Assembly: GCA_002441525.1 (NCBI GenBank)
Contig: DJWH01000033.1
Coordinates: 1-64,000 of the forward strand
Direction: 5' to 3'
Length of the DNA stretch: 64,000 nucleotides
DNA from: Acholeplasmataceae bacterium UBA6235
GTDB taxonomy: Bacteria > Bacillota_I > Bacilli_A > Acholeplasmatales > UBA5453
Under the pieces are notes generated by a model. It was given only the letters and a program-made list of their open reading frames with translations. It ran no database searches and was not told the DNA's origin. Both the position numbers and the translations under genes were made by a program. This document shows positions 9,130-16,883 of this stretch, piece after piece (position 1 is the first letter of the stretch; each line of letters begins with the position of its first letter).

Positions 9130-10170
9130 CTATGGAATGAGTACAACTTTACCACTATTGCCGGAAGCCATGATTTTAAAGGCTTCTTCATAATCTTTCA
9201 TCGAGATCACATGGGTGACAATCTTGTCTAAACGAATCTTTTTGGATTCTAAGAGGGCAGATACTTGATCCCAGTTTTCATACATCTTACGACCTGTAAC
9301 GCCATAAATGGTGATGCCTTTAAAGACCACATCAGTAGAAATATCAATCTCAATTTTTTCAGATGCGATGCCAAGCAACGACATGTGTCCACCTTTTTTA
9401 ATGTATTTAAAGCTTTGTTCAATCGCTTTTTTATTGCCGGAAAATTCTGCAACCACATCGACACCTAAACCATTGGTTTCTTTTAAAACCGCTTGAATGA
9501 CGTCGGTATCTCTTGGATTGATCACCACATCTGCACCAAGTTCTCTGGCGAGATTCATTCTAAATGGGTTGACTTCTATCGCGATGACTTTCTTCGCACC
9601 AACCGCTTTCGCAACATTGATGCCCATCAAACCAATCGGTCCACAACCAACCACAGCGACCGTTTTACATGAAATATCGAAATGCAACATGGTATGAACG
9701 GCGTTACCTAAGGGTTCTAAAACCGATAGGAATTTAGGGTCTACTCCACTCTTATCGATGATTAAATTGGATTCTGGCATGCGGATGAATTCGGCGAAAC
9801 AACCGTCGCGGTCAACCCCAATGATTTGGGTATTTTGACAAATATGACCTCTGCCTGTACGACAGAATTCACATTGTCCGCACACGATATGTGTTTCCGA
9901 TGAAACGATGTCATCGACCTTCACACGGTCGACTTTCGGACCAACTTTAACCACTCGACCCGAAAATTCGTGACCTACGGTTAAAGGCGGATTCAAGCGA
10001 TTCGCTGCCCATGGGTCCCACTCGTAAATATGAACGTCTGTCCCACACAAGGACGCGCTCAAGACTTCGATTAAGACTTCATGGTCATTCAATGTTTCTG
10101 GAACTTCTTTTTCAACAATGGTTAAGCCTTTGCTGCGTGATGCTTTAATGATTGCCATCATGGTTGCCAT
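9130..10170 (-). CDS. tdh: L-threonine 3-dehydrogenase
   Basis: Zinc-dependent medium-chain dehydrogenase that oxidises L-threonine to 2-amino-3-ketobutyrate with NAD+. At 346 aa it has the catalytic zinc cysteine in SLCGTDVHIYEWD, GHEFSGRVV, the structural-zinc cysteines CGQCEFCRTGRGHIC (about 95-110) and the NAD motif VAVVGCGPIGLMG (about 168-180). The start ATG at 10170 has GGGAG six bases upstream; an ATG four codons in is also possible. Followed by kbl, it completes the two-step threonine-to-glycine plus acetyl-CoA route. Confidence 0.95.
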   Translation of the reverse strand: MATMMAIIKASRSKGLTIVEKEVPETLNDHEVLIEVLSASLCGTDVHIYEWDPWAANRLNPPLTVGHEFSGRVVKVGPKVDRVKVDDIVSSETHIVCGQCEFCRTGRGHICQNTQIIGVDRDGCFAEFIRMPESNLIIDKSGVDPKFLSVLEPLGNAVHTMLHFDISCKTVAVVGCGPIGLMGINVAKAVGAKKVIAIEVNPFRMNLARELGADVVINPRDTDVIQAVLKETNGLGVDVVAEFSGNKKAIEQSFKYIKKGGHMSLLGIASEKIEIDISTDVVFKGITIYGVTGRKMYENWDQVSALLESKKIRLDKIVTHVISMKDYEEAFKIMASGNSGKVVLIP

Positions 10171-10187
10171 AGTGTTCTCCCAAACGT

Positions 10188-11975
10188 CTAAGCGTTTAAT
10201 CGTGCAATTTCTTTTTCTAATTCGTCGTATAGTGCCTTAGGCATCTTTTCACCTAAAGATTGGTAATAGTCTCTGAGATCTGCCATCTCTTTGAGCCAAG
10301 CTTGTTTGTCTACTTCAAATAATTGTTTCAGCGATTCTGGTTTGATAGTTAAACCTTTTGTATCAAATTCAGTTAAGTCTGGCATGATGCCGATGGGTGT
10401 TTCAACGCCTTTGGCTTTGCCATCAGAACGCTCGAAAATCCATTTTAACACCCTAGAGTTATCCCCATATCCTGGCCACATGAAATTACCTTGGTCGTCT
10501 TTTCTAAACCAGTTCACATAGTAGAATTTTGGTAAATCTGCGGGTTTGGTATCGTCTTTCATCTCAAACCAATGGGATAGATAATCCGCGACATGATACC
10601 CAATGAATGGCAACATCGCGAATGGGTCTCGTCTAACTTTACCAATGTCATTTGATATGGCTGCGGCAGTGATTTCGGAACCCATCATCGATCCCATGAA
10701 GATACCATGATCGTAACTCAATGATTCTGTCACCAGTGGAATCGTGGTTGCACGTCGTCCACCAACCAAAATCGCACTGATGGGTACGCCAGCTGGATCA
10801 TCATATTCTTTGGCTAAATTGGGTGCTTGTTCAATACCAACAGTAAATCTTGAATTTGGATGGGCTGCTGGGTTAGCGTCCCCTTTATGCCAAACGTCTT
10901 TTTTCCAACTGATGAGGGTATTTGGGGTTTCTCCCATGCCTTCCCACCAAACATCCAAATCTTCAGTTAAAGCGACATTGGTGAAAATGGTATTTTGTTC
11001 AATGGTTTTCATGGCGTTTGGATTGGTTTGATAGGATGTCCCTTTCGCAACCCCGAAGAAACCTTTTTCCGGATTGATGGCGTAAAATTTACCATCTTTC
11101 TTTTTAAATATCCATGCGATGTCATCACCAACAGTCTCTACTGTCCAACCTGGGATGGTTGGTACGAGCATCGCTAAATTGGTTTTCCCACAGGCACTTG
11201 GAAATGCCCCTAAAATGAATTTTGAACGCCCTTCTGGATTGGTTATTTTGAGGATGAGCATGTGTTCTGCCATCCAATGTTCTTCTTTCGCAATCTTACT
11301 TGCAATTCTTAAAGCCAAGCATTTTTTGCCTAATAAGGCATTACCACCATAGCCTGAACCGTAAGACCAAATCAGTCTTTCTTCAGGGAAATGCGCTATG
11401 AATTTTTCTTCAATGGGTGCACTAGGCCATGGCAAATCTGGACGGTTTACCAGTGGATAGCCAACCGAATGGACACATGGCACAAACGGTGCACCATCTT
11501 CAATCATACGGAGGATTTTCGACCCCATGCGTGTCATCAATCTCATGTTCAAAACCACATAAGGTGAATCCGTCAGTTGAACCCCAATTTGAGCGATTTT
11601 TGCGCCAATCGGACCCATGATGAAGGGAATCACATACATCGTTCTGCCAACCATACAACCCTCATAGAGTGCTGTCATTTTTTCTTTTAAGGCATTGGGT
11701 TCATACCAATTATTGGTTGGACCACTATCCGATTCATTTTGGGATGCGATAAAGGTTCTGTCCTCGACTCTCGCAACATCACTCGGGTCTGAGAAGAATG
11801 CATAGCTATTGGGACGTTTTGTTTCGTTTAATTTCACAGCTTTTTTGTCTTTTACCAATTGGTCTATAATGGTTTGATATTCAATATCAGAGCCATTACA
11901 CCAATAAATGTCCTTTGGTTGACATAGTTTAGCCATGTCAAAAATCCAGTTGGACAATGTTTCATTTTTGATCAT
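10188..11975 (-). CDS. pckG: Phosphoenolpyruvate carboxykinase (GTP)
   Basis: Interconverts oxaloacetate plus GTP with PEP, CO2 and GDP. The 595 aa length and motifs match the GTP-type family, not the ATP-type: substrate loop VGGRRATTIPLV, P-loop with active-site cysteine FPSACGKTNLAML, metal/guanine regions VGDDIAWIF and NPEKGFFGVAKGTS. It is first in the leftward operon pckG-tdh-kbl-GNAT-ung (17 bp before tdh). A near-consensus cre-like sequence lies in its leader. In a glycolytic organism it could run anaplerotically or feed PEP from amino acids; the direction cannot be read here. Confidence 0.95.
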   Translation of the reverse strand: MIKNETLSNWIFDMAKLCQPKDIYWCNGSDIEYQTIIDQLVKDKKAVKLNETKRPNSYAFFSDPSDVARVEDRTFIASQNESDSGPTNNWYEPNALKEKMTALYEGCMVGRTMYVIPFIMGPIGAKIAQIGVQLTDSPYVVLNMRLMTRMGSKILRMIEDGAPFVPCVHSVGYPLVNRPDLPWPSAPIEEKFIAHFPEERLIWSYGSGYGGNALLGKKCLALRIASKIAKEEHWMAEHMLILKITNPEGRSKFILGAFPSACGKTNLAMLVPTIPGWTVETVGDDIAWIFKKKDGKFYAINPEKGFFGVAKGTSYQTNPNAMKTIEQNTIFTNVALTEDLDVWWEGMGETPNTLISWKKDVWHKGDANPAAHPNSRFTVGIEQAPNLAKEYDDPAGVPISAILVGGRRATTIPLVTESLSYDHGIFMGSMMGSEITAAAISNDIGKVRRDPFAMLPFIGYHVADYLSHWFEMKDDTKPADLPKFYYVNWFRKDDQGNFMWPGYGDNSRVLKWIFERSDGKAKGVETPIGIMPDLTEFDTKGLTIKPESLKQLFEVDKQAWLKEMADLRDYYQSLGEKMPKALYDELEKEIARLNA

Positions 11976-12010
11976 TTCCTACCTCCAAGGTGCTTTTTTA
12001 TAATTATAGT

Positions 12011-12024
12011 AAAGCGTTTTCAGT
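12011..12024 (-). promoter_or_regulatory. Near-consensus CcpA cre in pckG leader
   Basis: TGAAAACGCTTTAC matches TGNAANCGNWNNCW except at position 13. It lies just downstream of a TATAAT at about 12036-12041 on the minus strand, a position suited to repression. Confidence 0.4.
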
Positions 12025-12063
12025 CTCTATGTTTATTATAACACCAAAGACCCCTTTTTCGAA

Positions 12064-12100
12064 GAAAAAAAAGACATCTTACCGAAGTAAAAATGTCTTT
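12064..12100 (-). terminator. gapA terminator
   Basis: Minus-strand hairpin AAAGACAT..TTTAC, TTCG loop, GTAA..ATGTCTTT, followed by eight T residues, 14 bp after the gapA stop. Confidence 0.9.
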
Positions 12101-12113
12101 AATGGTTGGTTAA

Positions 12114-13127
12114 TTATTTTTGAATTAATCCAGCGAAATAGCCAAGTGTTCTGATCAATTGGGTTGTGTATGTCATTTCATTGTCATACCAAGCCATGAC
12201 TTTAACGACTTGTTTTTCACCTGCATTTAAGATTTGAGTGGTGTTCGCATCGAAAATGGATGAACCGGAACCGACGATATCAGCAGATACGATTGGGTCA
12301 GCGGTGTAAACTAAAGTTTCGTTAGATGCTGCTAAGAATGCTGCATTGACTTCTTCTACAGTTACTTGTTTCTTAAGTTCAACAGAAAGGTCTACGATAG
12401 AACCTGTGATTGTAGGCACACGTAATGCAGTACCGTCTAATTTACCATTTAAGTGTGGCAATACTTTACCTACAGCCTTAGCCGCACCTGTAGTAGATGG
12501 GATAATCGAAGCTGCAGCTGCTCTACCACGACGAGTCATATAACCCTTCTTGTGTGGTTGGTCCATCAATGATTGGTCATTGGTATACGCGTGAACAGTG
12601 GTCATGAAGCCCCATTCAACACCGAATGCTTTGTCTAAAACTTCGATCATTGGTGCTAAGCAGTTTGTGGTGCAAGATGCGCCAGAGATGATGGTTTCGG
12701 AGCCATCCAATACTTTGTGGTTAACGTTGAAAACGATGGTTTTGATGGTCTTTGTGTTTGCAGGTGCAGATAAGACAACTTTCTTAGCACCAGCTTTGAT
12801 GTGTGCAGACGCTTTTTCTTCATCTAAGAATAAGCCTGTGCATTCTAGAACGACATCGACATTCAATGCGCCCCATGGTAAATTGTTAGGGTCTTTTTCA
12901 GCGATGATTTGTGATTTAACACCATCCACAACCAAGAAATTACCTTCAACTTTAACGTCTCCGTTGAATCTACCTTGTGCAGTGTCATACTTTAAAAGGT
13001 ATGCTAATTCATCTGCGTTAGATAAGTCATTTAATGCAACCACTTCAAATTGTGGATTGTTGTGCATTAAACGGAATGCTAAACGGCCAATACGACCAAA
13101 TCCATTAATTGCTACTCTAATAGCCAT
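12114..13127 (-). CDS. gapA: Glyceraldehyde-3-phosphate dehydrogenase
   Basis: Glycolytic NAD-dependent GAPDH, 337 aa. The N-terminal Rossmann motif is [13 protein letters not shown]; the catalytic cysteine is in [12 protein letters not shown] (about 150-160), with the phosphate-binding [10 protein letters not shown] and the C-terminal [15 protein letters not shown]. It is monocistronic, with a strong AGGAGG ribosome-binding site and its own terminator. A partial cre-like sequence about 70 bp upstream of the likely start site hints at CcpA activation. pgk and tpiA lie 30 kb away in a separate operon. Confidence 0.98.
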   Translation of the reverse strand: MAIRVAINGFGRIGRLAFRLMHNNPQFEVVALNDLSNADELAYLLKYDTAQGRFNGDVKVEGNFLVVDGVKSQIIAEKDPNNLPWGALNVDVVLECTGLFLDEEKASAHIKAGAKKVVLSAPANTKTIKTIVFNVNHKVLDGSETIISGASCTTNCLAPMIEVLDKAFGVEWGFMTTVHAYTNDQSLMDQPHKKGYMTRRGRAAAASIIPSTTGAAKAVGKVLPHLNGKLDGTALRVPTITGSIVDLSVELKKQVTVEEVNAAFLAASNETLVYTADPIVSADIVGSGSSIFDANTTQILNAGEKQVVKVMAWYDNEMTYTTQLIRTLGYFAGLIQK

Positions 13128-13152
13128 GTTAATAAACCCTCCTTATAGGTTT

Positions 13153-13196
13153 TTTTCTTTCCAAAGATATTTTATCACTTAATGCCCAAAAAACAA
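13153..13196 (-). promoter_or_regulatory. gapA promoter
   Basis: Minus-strand TTGTTT, 16-bp spacer, TAAAAT (13169-13174). TGTAAACGTTTTAT at 13228-13241 is a one-mismatch cre half a turn family further upstream (centre near -72). Confidence 0.5.
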
Positions 13197-13242
13197 GGCA
13201 TTTCACATTGTAATTGTATCAAAAATTCATGTAAACGTTTTA

Positions 13243-14001
13243 TCATTCGCCAATAAATGTATCTTTGATACGCACTGCGAAGACATTATTTGGATTCTTT
13301 AAAAATTTTGCACTTTTATCCGATATTTTTACACAAATTTCCTTCACATTGGATAGACTTAGATGAAATCTATCGGCTTGAATATCGGTATCGATATTTT
13401 TCGGTTTAATGATGAATTCATGTTTTTCAGATAGGACAATCGGATAAGCCATACGGTGTTTGACGGTTTCAAATGGGGCTGCTAAAGTCAATTGAACGGC
13501 TTTGATGTCGTGGTCAACAATGGCACCACCCAAAGCGTAATTATAAGCGGTTGAACCCGTAGGTGTGGATATACAAATCCCGTTGCCTCTGGTGTTCATG
13601 ATTTCGATATCATCGATGTATACTTTCGCTTCTAACATTTTATGGGAACCTGAAACAAAGACTTCATTCATCGCGTAGCCCATGTGATTGCCTGTCTTGT
13701 ATTGTAAAAGTGAGAAATGGTTGGTTTGATAATCCCCTTTTAACAGGTCTAGAATACAATCCAAATCGTTCGGTAAAAATTCAGTATAGAACCCAATGGT
13801 CCCTGTATGGATCGCAACAATCAAGATTTGATCGAGTAAATGATTGTATTTTGAAATGACATTTAACACCGTGCCATCCCCACCAATCGAGAAAACAATC
13901 TCGGGTTGGACATCGTCATAAACCCCGTCAATACGGCTTAAGAGCTGTTTACGAAGTTCTAGACTTTCAGCATTGTTCTTATGTAAAATCGCATATCTCA
14001 T
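13243..14001 (-). CDS. nadK: NAD kinase
   Basis: Phosphorylates NAD to NADP using ATP or polyphosphate. At 252 aa it is typical for the Firmicutes short form. It shows the kinase motif SIGGDGTVLNVI (GGDG, about residues 40-50), the NE..VSG block (MNEVFVSGSHKMLEAKVYIDD) and the glycine-rich CISTPTGSTAYNYALGG (about 145-160). It is divergent from a CYTH protein gene; NAD kinase and a CYTH (YjbK-type) gene are also neighbours in Bacillus, which supports both calls. Confidence 0.96.
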   Translation of the reverse strand: MRYAILHKNNAESLELRKQLLSRIDGVYDDVQPEIVFSIGGDGTVLNVISKYNHLLDQILIVAIHTGTIGFYTEFLPNDLDCILDLLKGDYQTNHFSLLQYKTGNHMGYAMNEVFVSGSHKMLEAKVYIDDIEIMNTRGNGICISTPTGSTAYNYALGGAIVDHDIKAVQLTLAAPFETVKHRMAYPIVLSEKHEFIIKPKNIDTDIQADRFHLSLSNVKEICVKISDKSAKFLKNPNNVFAVRIKDTFIGE

Positions 14002-14082
14002 AGTATCATCACCTAGTTATAAATATATCATAGTTCTTGATATTTTAGGCCAAATAGTTCATAATAGTTACAGGTGATAAAC

Positions 14083-14628
14083 ATGAAGACGAATGTCGAA
14101 ATCGAATTTAAAACGCCGTTAACTGAAACACAATACAACGAACTGATCCGTTTGTTTGAATTGGACAACAATATTTTCAAACAAACCAACTACTACTTTG
14201 ATTCGGAATCCTTGTTTTTCAGAAAACAAAAAACCGTTTTGCGTATTCGTAAAAAGCACAATAATTACTTTAAAGTGACCCTCAAATCCCACAGCGATCA
14301 AGGGGCATTTGAACAACATGTGCTTTTAGATGAAGCTCAAGCCTTACAAATGATTGAAGCTGGATTCAATACCAAAGAATACTTTGATATCGACTGTGAT
14401 GTTAAACTGATTGGATCCTTAGATAATTACCGTGTATCCACCCCATTCAAAGATGGCGAACTATTCTTTGATAAGATTGAATACGCCGGCAAAGTCGATT
14501 ATGAACTCGAATACGAAGTCGATAATTATGACTTAGGCAAGAAATGTTTTGAGCACTTCTTAGAAACACACAGCATCGAAAATAAACCCGCGATGCGTAA
14601 GAGTGAGCGTATTTACCAAACCAAGTAA
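14083..14628 (+). CDS. CYTH domain protein (YjbK-like triphosphate-tunnel enzyme)
   Basis: Member of the CYTH/triphosphate tunnel metalloenzyme family, 181 aa. The signature ExExK is at the N-terminus (NVEIEFK), followed by repeated beta-strands with alternating charged residues (YYFDSESLFFRKQKTVLRIR, then NYFKVTLKS), which form the tunnel. The family hydrolyses inorganic triphosphate, thiamine triphosphate or makes cAMP; which applies here is unknown. I start at ATG 14083, six bases after AGGTG, rather than at the GTG three codons upstream. Monocistronic with its own terminator. Confidence 0.87.
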   Translation: MKTNVEIEFKTPLTETQYNELIRLFELDNNIFKQTNYYFDSESLFFRKQKTVLRIRKKHNNYFKVTLKSHSDQGAFEQHVLLDEAQALQMIEAGFNTKEYFDIDCDVKLIGSLDNYRVSTPFKDGELFFDKIEYAGKVDYELEYEVDNYDLGKKCFEHFLETHSIENKPAMRKSERIYQTK

Positions 14629-14652
14629 GATCCTTCGGGGTCTTTTTTTTTT
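14627..14652 (+). terminator. Terminator after CYTH gene
   Basis: AAGATCC, TTCG loop, GGGTCTT, then a long T run; the stem begins inside the TAA stop. Confidence 0.88.
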
Positions 14653-14734
14653 CATGAAACCGTTCTATTTAAAAAACCTAACACAAATCCAATCAAATCG
14701 TATATACTAGTAATGGATTTATTAGGAGGCCTAT

Positions 14735-15817
14735 ATGCGTATTGAACTAGATGAAAAGTTAGATTTTAGCGATGTATTGATTAGACCAAAACGTTCAACC
14801 CTCGCTTCTCGCAAAGAAGTGGATTTGAACCGCACTTACACCTTTAAACATTCTGGCCAAACTTGGACTGGTGTGCCCATCATGGCAGCGAACATGGATG
14901 GTGTAGGTACACTCGATATGGCAAGAGCCTTAGGGGAAAGAAATCTTTTTACCTGCTTGGTAAAAAATTATACCCCAACCCAAATCACAGAAGCCTTACC
15001 AACGTTAAACCCCGAATATTTCGCGGTTTCTACGGGGACTTCTAAAGAAGACTATTTAAACCTAAAAACCACGATTGAAAATAACCAATCATTAAAATTC
15101 ATTTGTATCGATGTTGCGAACGGCTACTCAGAAGCGTTTGGCGAATTCGTCTCTAAAGTGAGAAAAGATTATCCAAAACACGTCATCATCGCCGGAAATG
15201 TTGTCACTGCTGATATGACTCAAGAATTGATCCTTCGTGGCGTTGATATCGTCAAAGTAGGCATCGGACCTGGGTCTGTTTGCACCACACGTATTCAAAC
15301 CGGGGTTGGTTACCCACAACTATCCGCCATCATTGAATGTGCGGATGCGGCCCATGGCTTAGGTGCACACATCATCTCGGATGGTGGTTGTACTTGTCCA
15401 GGGGATGTTGCGAAAGCCTTTGGGGCTGGCGCTGACTTTGTCATGCTTGGCGGGATGTTTGCCGGACACTTAGAAGGTGGCGGAAAAGTCATCACTGAGT
15501 ACCACGATACCCATCAAAAAGATATGAAAACCTTTGAACCCATCTATGAAGTGAGAAAATTTGTTGAGTTTTATGGGATGAGTTCTTCTACCGCGATGAT
15601 CAAACACAAAGGTGAAGTTGCAGATTACCGCAGTTCTGAAGGTAGAACCGTGAAAATTCCATTCAAAGGGAATGTCGATACTTCTGTTAAAGACATCCTC
15701 GGCGGTATTCGTTCAACCTGTACTTATGTCGGTGCGAAGACCTTAAAAGACTTATCCAAATGCACAACCTTCATTCGTGTTCACAGACAATATAACGATA
15801 TTTACACCAGACACTAA
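14735..15817 (+). CDS. guaC: GMP reductase (GuaC1, enterobacterial/eukaryotic type)
   Basis: Reduces GMP to IMP with NADPH. The 360 aa sequence follows the E. coli GuaC line closely: [11 protein letters not shown] near the N-terminus, [21 protein letters not shown], the catalytic-cysteine loop [13 protein letters not shown] (about residue 188) and [27 protein letters not shown]. It has no CBS domains, so it is not IMP dehydrogenase. Firmicutes usually carry the shorter GuaC2 type, so the type found here stands out. A strong AGGAGG precedes the ATG. It has its own terminator and no purine genes next to it. Confidence 0.92.
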   Translation: MRIELDEKLDFSDVLIRPKRSTLASRKEVDLNRTYTFKHSGQTWTGVPIMAANMDGVGTLDMARALGERNLFTCLVKNYTPTQITEALPTLNPEYFAVSTGTSKEDYLNLKTTIENNQSLKFICIDVANGYSEAFGEFVSKVRKDYPKHVIIAGNVVTADMTQELILRGVDIVKVGIGPGSVCTTRIQTGVGYPQLSAIIECADAAHGLGAHIISDGGCTCPGDVAKAFGAGADFVMLGGMFAGHLEGGGKVITEYHDTHQKDMKTFEPIYEVRKFVEFYGMSSSTAMIKHKGEVADYRSSEGRTVKIPFKGNVDTSVKDILGGIRSTCTYVGAKTLKDLSKCTTFIRVHRQYNDIYTRH

Positions 15818-15822
15818 AATAG

Positions 15823-15853
15823 AAAACCACAGGTCATCCGCCTGTGGTTTTTT
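15823..15853. terminator. Bidirectional terminator between guaC and the c-di-GMP unit
   Basis: AAAACCACAGG pairs with CCTGTGGTTTT around a 7-nt loop. It serves guaC on the plus strand and could end the leftward riboswitch transcript. Confidence 0.9.
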
Positions 15854-15865
15854 GATGTTTTTTCA

Positions 15866-15931
15866 TCAATGAGGGTGTGTGTCAATCATAAAGATTATCC
15901 ATATGATTGGTTTGAATCTTGACTTTTCCAT
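15866..15931 (-). CDS. Candidate 21-residue hydrophobic peptide
   Basis: ATG-to-TGA frame of 21 codons, the only one I see downstream of the c-di-GMP riboswitch. It starts with a charged stretch (MEKSRFK), continues as PIIWIIFMI, a short hydrophobic core, and ends DTHPH. A GGTGGGGA element nine bases upstream could be a ribosome-binding site, and it forms the 3' arm of the terminator-like hairpin, so it would be masked when that hairpin forms. No family recognised. It may not be translated; the transcript could instead act as an RNA. Confidence 0.3.
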   Translation of the reverse strand: MEKSRFKPIIWIIFMIDTHPH

Positions 15932-15932
15932 A

Positions 15933-15961
15933 AAAAAAAGTCCCCACCATCTGTGTAGACC
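15933..15961 (-). terminator. Terminator-like hairpin after c-di-GMP aptamer
   Basis: On the minus strand GTCTACAC pairs with GTGGGGAC (one A-G mismatch) and is followed by eight T residues. An alternative pairing, TTTGTGTGG with CTACACAGA, would use up its 5' arm, as expected of an expression platform. The switching is inferred. Confidence 0.6.
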
Positions 15962-15983
15962 CTAAAAGTAAAGTTACCACACA

Positions 15984-16070
15984 AATGCTTTCGAATGGCA
16001 ACTGGCTGTCTCATAAAGACCCTATAGCTTTGCGTCGCTAGATTGCTCTAGGTTTGCGATTGACATAGTA
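15984..16070 (-). promoter_or_regulatory. Cyclic-di-GMP-I (GEMM) riboswitch
   Basis: In transcript sense the aptamer core reads GCAAACC, a hairpin with GCAA tetraloop (CCTAGA / TCTAG), then CGACGCAAAGC, a short second stem (GGGTCT / AGACAGCC) and AGTTGCC. These are the conserved GEMM landmarks in the right order and spacing. It is not followed by any conventional gene on its strand: the next thing reached is the back of guaC. Transcription is from a consensus promoter directly upstream. Confidence 0.86.
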
Positions 16071-16091
16071 TTGGATGAAGATACCAAACAC

Positions 16092-16120
16092 ATTATAAGC
16101 GATACCATTATCGGTGTCAA
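16092..16120 (-). promoter_or_regulatory. Consensus sigma-A promoter of the c-di-GMP unit
   Basis: Minus strand TTGACA (16115-16120), 17-bp spacer, TATAAT (16092-16097): a perfect match in both hexamers and spacing. The start site is expected near 16085, about 15 nt before the aptamer. Confidence 0.9.
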
Positions 16121-16128
16121 TCCCTTTT

Positions 16129-16144
16129 GTGTAATCGTTTACAC
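16129..16144. promoter_or_regulatory. CcpA cre site (palindromic)
   Basis: GTGTAATCGTTTACAC is palindromic except for its central four bases and matches the cre consensus TGNAANCGNWNNCA at every defined position. Its centre is about -51 to -52 relative to the predicted start of the c-di-GMP transcript, upstream of the -35, which is where CcpA activates rather than represses in Bacillus. Confidence 0.72.
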
Positions 16145-16154
16145 TTCCTTTATA

Positions 16155-16185
16155 AAGAAAAAACGATGTCTTTTTTGACATCGTT
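16155..16185 (-). terminator. spx terminator
   Basis: AACGATGTC and GACATCGTT pair over six A residues and are followed by a T run on the minus strand; the 5' arm overlaps the stop codon. Confidence 0.88.
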
Positions 16186-16648
16186 AGTAGGATTTTTGTT
16201 GTTCTTTCTTGATTTCTTCAAAATAACGCTTGATGGCACTTTGATAGTCACAGGTTTCGCCTGCTGGACAATCTGCACACATCACGAGTTGTCTTAAGCG
16301 TCTTGGAATAAAGACTCTGATTTCTTCATCGTTGTATCCAACTTGCATCTTTTGATCGTCTAAAATGATGGGACGTTTTAAAACGCTTGGATTATCGATG
16401 ATAAAATCCTTAAGTTGGTTCACTGACATCGAATCTACATCGAGATTTTGTTCTTTAAAAATCTTTGAACGGGTTGAAATGATGTCTTCAAAACCATTTT
16501 CTGCATTCCTGAGCATTAAATTGATATCATTGGCAGTAATTCGATTCGAGAATAGATTCTTCTCTTCATACGGCAAATGATGTTCCTCTAACCACTTTTT
16601 CGCTTTTCGACATGACGAACAACTTGGTGTAGTATAAATTGTAATCAT
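16184..16648 (-). CDS. spx: Spx/ArsC-family regulator with extra C-terminal cysteines
   Basis: Spx-type redox-responsive protein that binds the RNA polymerase alpha C-terminal domain. It carries the redox switch C10-S-S-C13, the STRSKIF block, Arg92 in KRPIILDD, and the Spx-specific VGYNDEEIRVFIPRRLR, which separates it from arsenate reductases. At 154 aa it is about 20 residues longer than Bacillus Spx; the tail adds Cys124, Cys127 and Cys133 (CADCPAGETC), resembling a metal- or disulfide-forming cluster. Monocistronic with its own promoter (TATAAT near 16727) and terminator. The ribosome-binding site is AAAGGGGAAAG. Confidence 0.88.
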   Translation of the reverse strand: MITIYTTPSCSSCRKAKKWLEEHHLPYEEKNLFSNRITANDINLMLRNAENGFEDIISTRSKIFKEQNLDVDSMSVNQLKDFIIDNPSVLKRPIILDDQKMQVGYNDEEIRVFIPRRLRQLVMCADCPAGETCDYQSAIKRYFEEIKKEQQKSY

Positions 16649-16833
16649 GGTCTTTCCCCTTTCTGGGTATAGGTATTGTCCTATAGCACTTTGTGTTTAT
16701 TTGATTGCTTAATCATTATATACGAAATATTTCTAATTAGCAATATTCGAAAACGATTTCAAGACATATATCACATAATTTTATGAATTGATGTTTGTAT
16801 TTGCATATTCTAATTCTTTGATTGTTTGTATTA

Positions 16834-16858
16834 TCATCACTTTGTATTATAATATAAA
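16834..16858 (+). promoter_or_regulatory. pepF promoter
   Basis: TTGTAT, about 16-bp spacer, TATAAT, upstream of the AAAGGA ribosome-binding site of pepF. The rest of the spx-pepF gap is AT-rich with no other feature seen. Confidence 0.55.
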
Positions 16859-16883
16859 CTAATATTGAAAGGAACTTGATATT

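Noticed and set aside
14735-15817. IMP dehydrogenase
   Set aside because: Shares the cysteine loop but has no CBS domains and follows the GMP reductase sequence pattern and length.
15854-16080. Decayed transposase or pseudogene in the guaC-spx gap
   Set aside because: The sequence is better explained by a promoter, c-di-GMP aptamer and hairpin; no broken protein similarity seen in any frame.
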